Shown here piece after piece: positions 16,116 to 17,041 of a DNA stretch of 17,041 bases; positions within the stretch are counted from its first letter, which is position 1, and each line of letters opens with the position of its first letter. The position numbers and the translations under genes are program-made. Location of the stretch: positions 1 through 17,041 of the forward strand of contig CAIKHC010000348.1 of assembly GCA_903827085.1 (NCBI GenBank), written 5' to 3'. A model generated the notes under the pieces. It did no database searches, was not told where the DNA came from, and was given only the letters and a program-made list of their open reading frames with translations. The stretch is from an uncultured Candidatus Nemicrothrix sp. Lineage in GTDB: Bacteria > Actinomycetota > Acidimicrobiia > Acidimicrobiales > Acidimicrobilacustridaceae.

Positions 16116-16131
16116 CGGTCCAATCTACCGG
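16115..16131 (-). repeat. Inverted repeat touching the aroC start codon
   Basis: On the minus strand CCGGT and ACCGG form a 5-bp stem around a 7-base AGATTGG loop. The last G of the 3' arm is the first base of the aroC GTG. It takes the place where a Shine-Dalgarno sequence would be expected; purine-rich GGGGGAGGGCAGGAA lies further upstream. It may mask the start or be chance. Confidence 0.35.
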
Positions 16132-16174
16132 CGGTTCCTGCCCTCCCCCGAGCCAGTTTCCCCAAACGCTCAAT
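16116..16174 (-). other. Gap between the prepilin peptidase gene and aroC
   Basis: A 59-base spacer. It contains a TTGAGC just after the peptidase stop but no -10 box at the right distance, and a GC-rich purine run. No terminator is seen. I take it as a within-operon spacer, with the start-codon hairpin as its only structure. Confidence 0.4.
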
Positions 16175-16870
16175 TCAGCCCACGAGCGCGCGACTTATGA
16201 GGACAGTCGCGAGCGTACCCATCGCCAAAAATGGACCAAACGGGAATGGCTGGTTGCGGCCACGGACAACAAGGAGAGCGATCCCTCCGAGAGTGCCAAA
16301 TGCGAATCCGATAAGGAAAACCCACAGCACCAGGATGACCACCTCGAGCGACGAGCTCGCTTGGAACCCGACCATCAGCCCGAGGACCGCTGCGAACTTC
16401 ACATCTCCGAAACCCATGCCTTGGGGCGAGATCAGATGCGCGACGAGCAGAACGCCGAATGCGATGGCGGCTCCGAGAACTGCATAACGGGCTCGACCGC
16501 TGTCGCCTTCGGTCACCGAGACGATGGCCACGAGGAGGAGCCCGACCGCCAGCGTGGGCAACACAACTACGTCAGGAAGTCGATATTCGGTGAAATCGAT
16601 GGCGCTCGCCAGGAGTAACGCAGCGAAGCCAGCGAGGTAGGCAAGAAGCTCAAGCCATGATGCATCTGCGAATCGCCATGCCAAGAGAACAAACGTGACG
16701 AGCGTGAGCGACCCAACCACGATCGTTCGCTGCGAAACTCGAGGGGTCTCCGAGGGTTGAAAGAGCGGACGCTCGGTAACGAAGGTCGCCGACAATCTTG
16801 AGATCAGGACACCGCATGGAAGAGCGAGAACGATGCACACGAGAAGTCGGATCGTGTCCATCGGTTCCAC
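16175..16870 (-). CDS. Prepilin peptidase, A24 family (short form)
   Basis: An integral membrane aspartyl protease of the family that cleaves type IV prepilin leader peptides. The protein is 231 residues. It has about six or seven hydrophobic segments, at roughly 6-25, 48-66, 76-90, 101-119, 128-148, 160-200 (two segments) and 213-229. The two catalytic aspartates are Asp92 in AIDFTEYRLPD (90-100) and Asp156 in GMGFGDVK (151-158), and FPFGPFLAMG (209-218) is the usual C-terminal motif. The cytoplasmic methyltransferase region with its four cysteines, present in E. coli-type PilD, is missing, as in many Gram-positive forms. The GTG at 16870 follows the aroE stop with no gap; the ATG at 16861 is an alternative. 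No pilin or pilus assembly gene is in the window, so the substrate is unknown. Confidence 0.88.
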   Translation of the reverse strand: MEPMDTIRLLVCIVLALPCGVLISRLSATFVTERPLFQPSETPRVSQRTIVVGSLTLVTFVLLAWRFADASWLELLAYLAGFAALLLASAIDFTEYRLPDVVVLPTLAVGLLLVAIVSVTEGDSGRARYAVLGAAIAFGVLLVAHLISPQGMGFGDVKFAAVLGLMVGFQASSSLEVVILVLWVFLIGFAFGTLGGIALLVVRGRNQPFPFGPFLAMGTLATVLISRALVG

Positions 16871-17041
16871 TCAGCCCAATTGGCTAGCCACAGAGGCCAG
16901 CATCACATCGATAGGGGCATCAACCCCGGTCCAAAGTTCGAACTGCACTGCAGCTTGGTGAGCGAGCATTGCGACACCATTGGCAACAGAAGCCCCTTGG
17001 GCGCGCGCAGTTGCGATCAGTGGAGTTTCGAGAGGCTTGTA
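16871..17041 (-). CDS. aroE: Shikimate dehydrogenase, C-terminal end
   Basis: AroE reduces 3-dehydroshikimate to shikimate with NADPH. Only the last 56 codons lie in the window; the gene enters from the right edge. The reverse-strand translation begins YKPLETPLIATARAQGA and continues NGVAMLAHQAAVQFELWTG. This matches the C-terminal part of AroE: the YxPxxTPL motif, then GxxMLxxQAxxxFxLWTG with the conserved Gln that contacts shikimate. It ends in TGA at 16871-16873, directly followed by the GTG of the prepilin peptidase. The link to aroC, aroK, aroB and aroQ downstream supports it. The frame was read by hand from the sequence. Confidence 0.93.
   Translation of the reverse strand, partial: YKPLETPLIATARAQGASVANGVAMLAHQAAVQFELWTGVDAPIDVMLASVASQLG

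Noticed and set aside
15306..16487. Long plus-strand open frame of 393 codons opposite aroC and the prepilin peptidase
   Set aside because: It lies antisense to two firmly identified genes, has no recognisable family, and its composition is what a GC-rich antisense frame gives.
1..17041. CRISPR arrays, insertion sequences, tRNA or rRNA genes, phage or defence genes, frameshifts
   Set aside because: None seen. There are no spaced direct repeats, no transposase motifs, no cloverleaf, and every identified gene reads through without interruption.

Overview
The window is one block of housekeeping genes, all read from the minus strand, so transcription runs from high to low coordinates. It suggests an actinobacterium (Actinomycetota). 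Evidence for this is the actinobacterial integration host factor (mIHF) between pyrF and gmk, the order pyrR-pyrB-pyrC-carA-carB-pyrD-pyrF-mihF-gmk-rpoZ-coaBC, frequent GTG starts and fairly high GC. The EF-P loop, the Gmk P-loop and the RpoZ sequence are unlike Mycobacterium and Streptomyces. By inference only, they point to a deep lineage such as Acidimicrobiia.

Layout in transcription order: (1) a shikimate block: the 3' end of aroE, a short A24 prepilin peptidase, aroC, aroK, aroB and aroQ, running on into an M24 aminopeptidase (pepQ/pepP type), efp and nusB. (2) A 72-base leader between nusB and pyrR. It holds a -10-like box, a hairpin that fits the PyrR-binding-loop consensus, a strong Shine-Dalgarno sequence and, just downstream, a perfect GC-rich hairpin with a T-run. 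(3) The de novo pyrimidine operon pyrR, pyrB, pyrC, carA, carB, pyrD, pyrF, which lacks only pyrE and a pyrK partner. (4) mihF, gmk, rpoZ and the 5' end of coaBC.

Packing is very tight. Most neighbours share bases (GTGA, ATGA, TAATG or TGATG junctions, or 8-11 base overlaps), which implies translational coupling. The only gaps of about 25 bases or more are 252-276, 616-768, 1646-1689, 10646-10717, 11686-11718 and 16116-16174. Together the genes make chorismate from DAHP (all steps but the last, AroA), and UMP apart from the PyrE step. They also supply translation, transcription and nucleotide functions (EF-P, NusB, RpoZ, Gmk) and begin coenzyme A synthesis (CoaBC).

I found no mobile element, CRISPR array, tRNA, rRNA, defence system or broken gene. 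The most interesting part is the pyrR leader. It combines a PyrR-binding hairpin with a terminator-like hairpin that falls inside the likely first codons of pyrR. I do not see an undescribed multi-gene system here.
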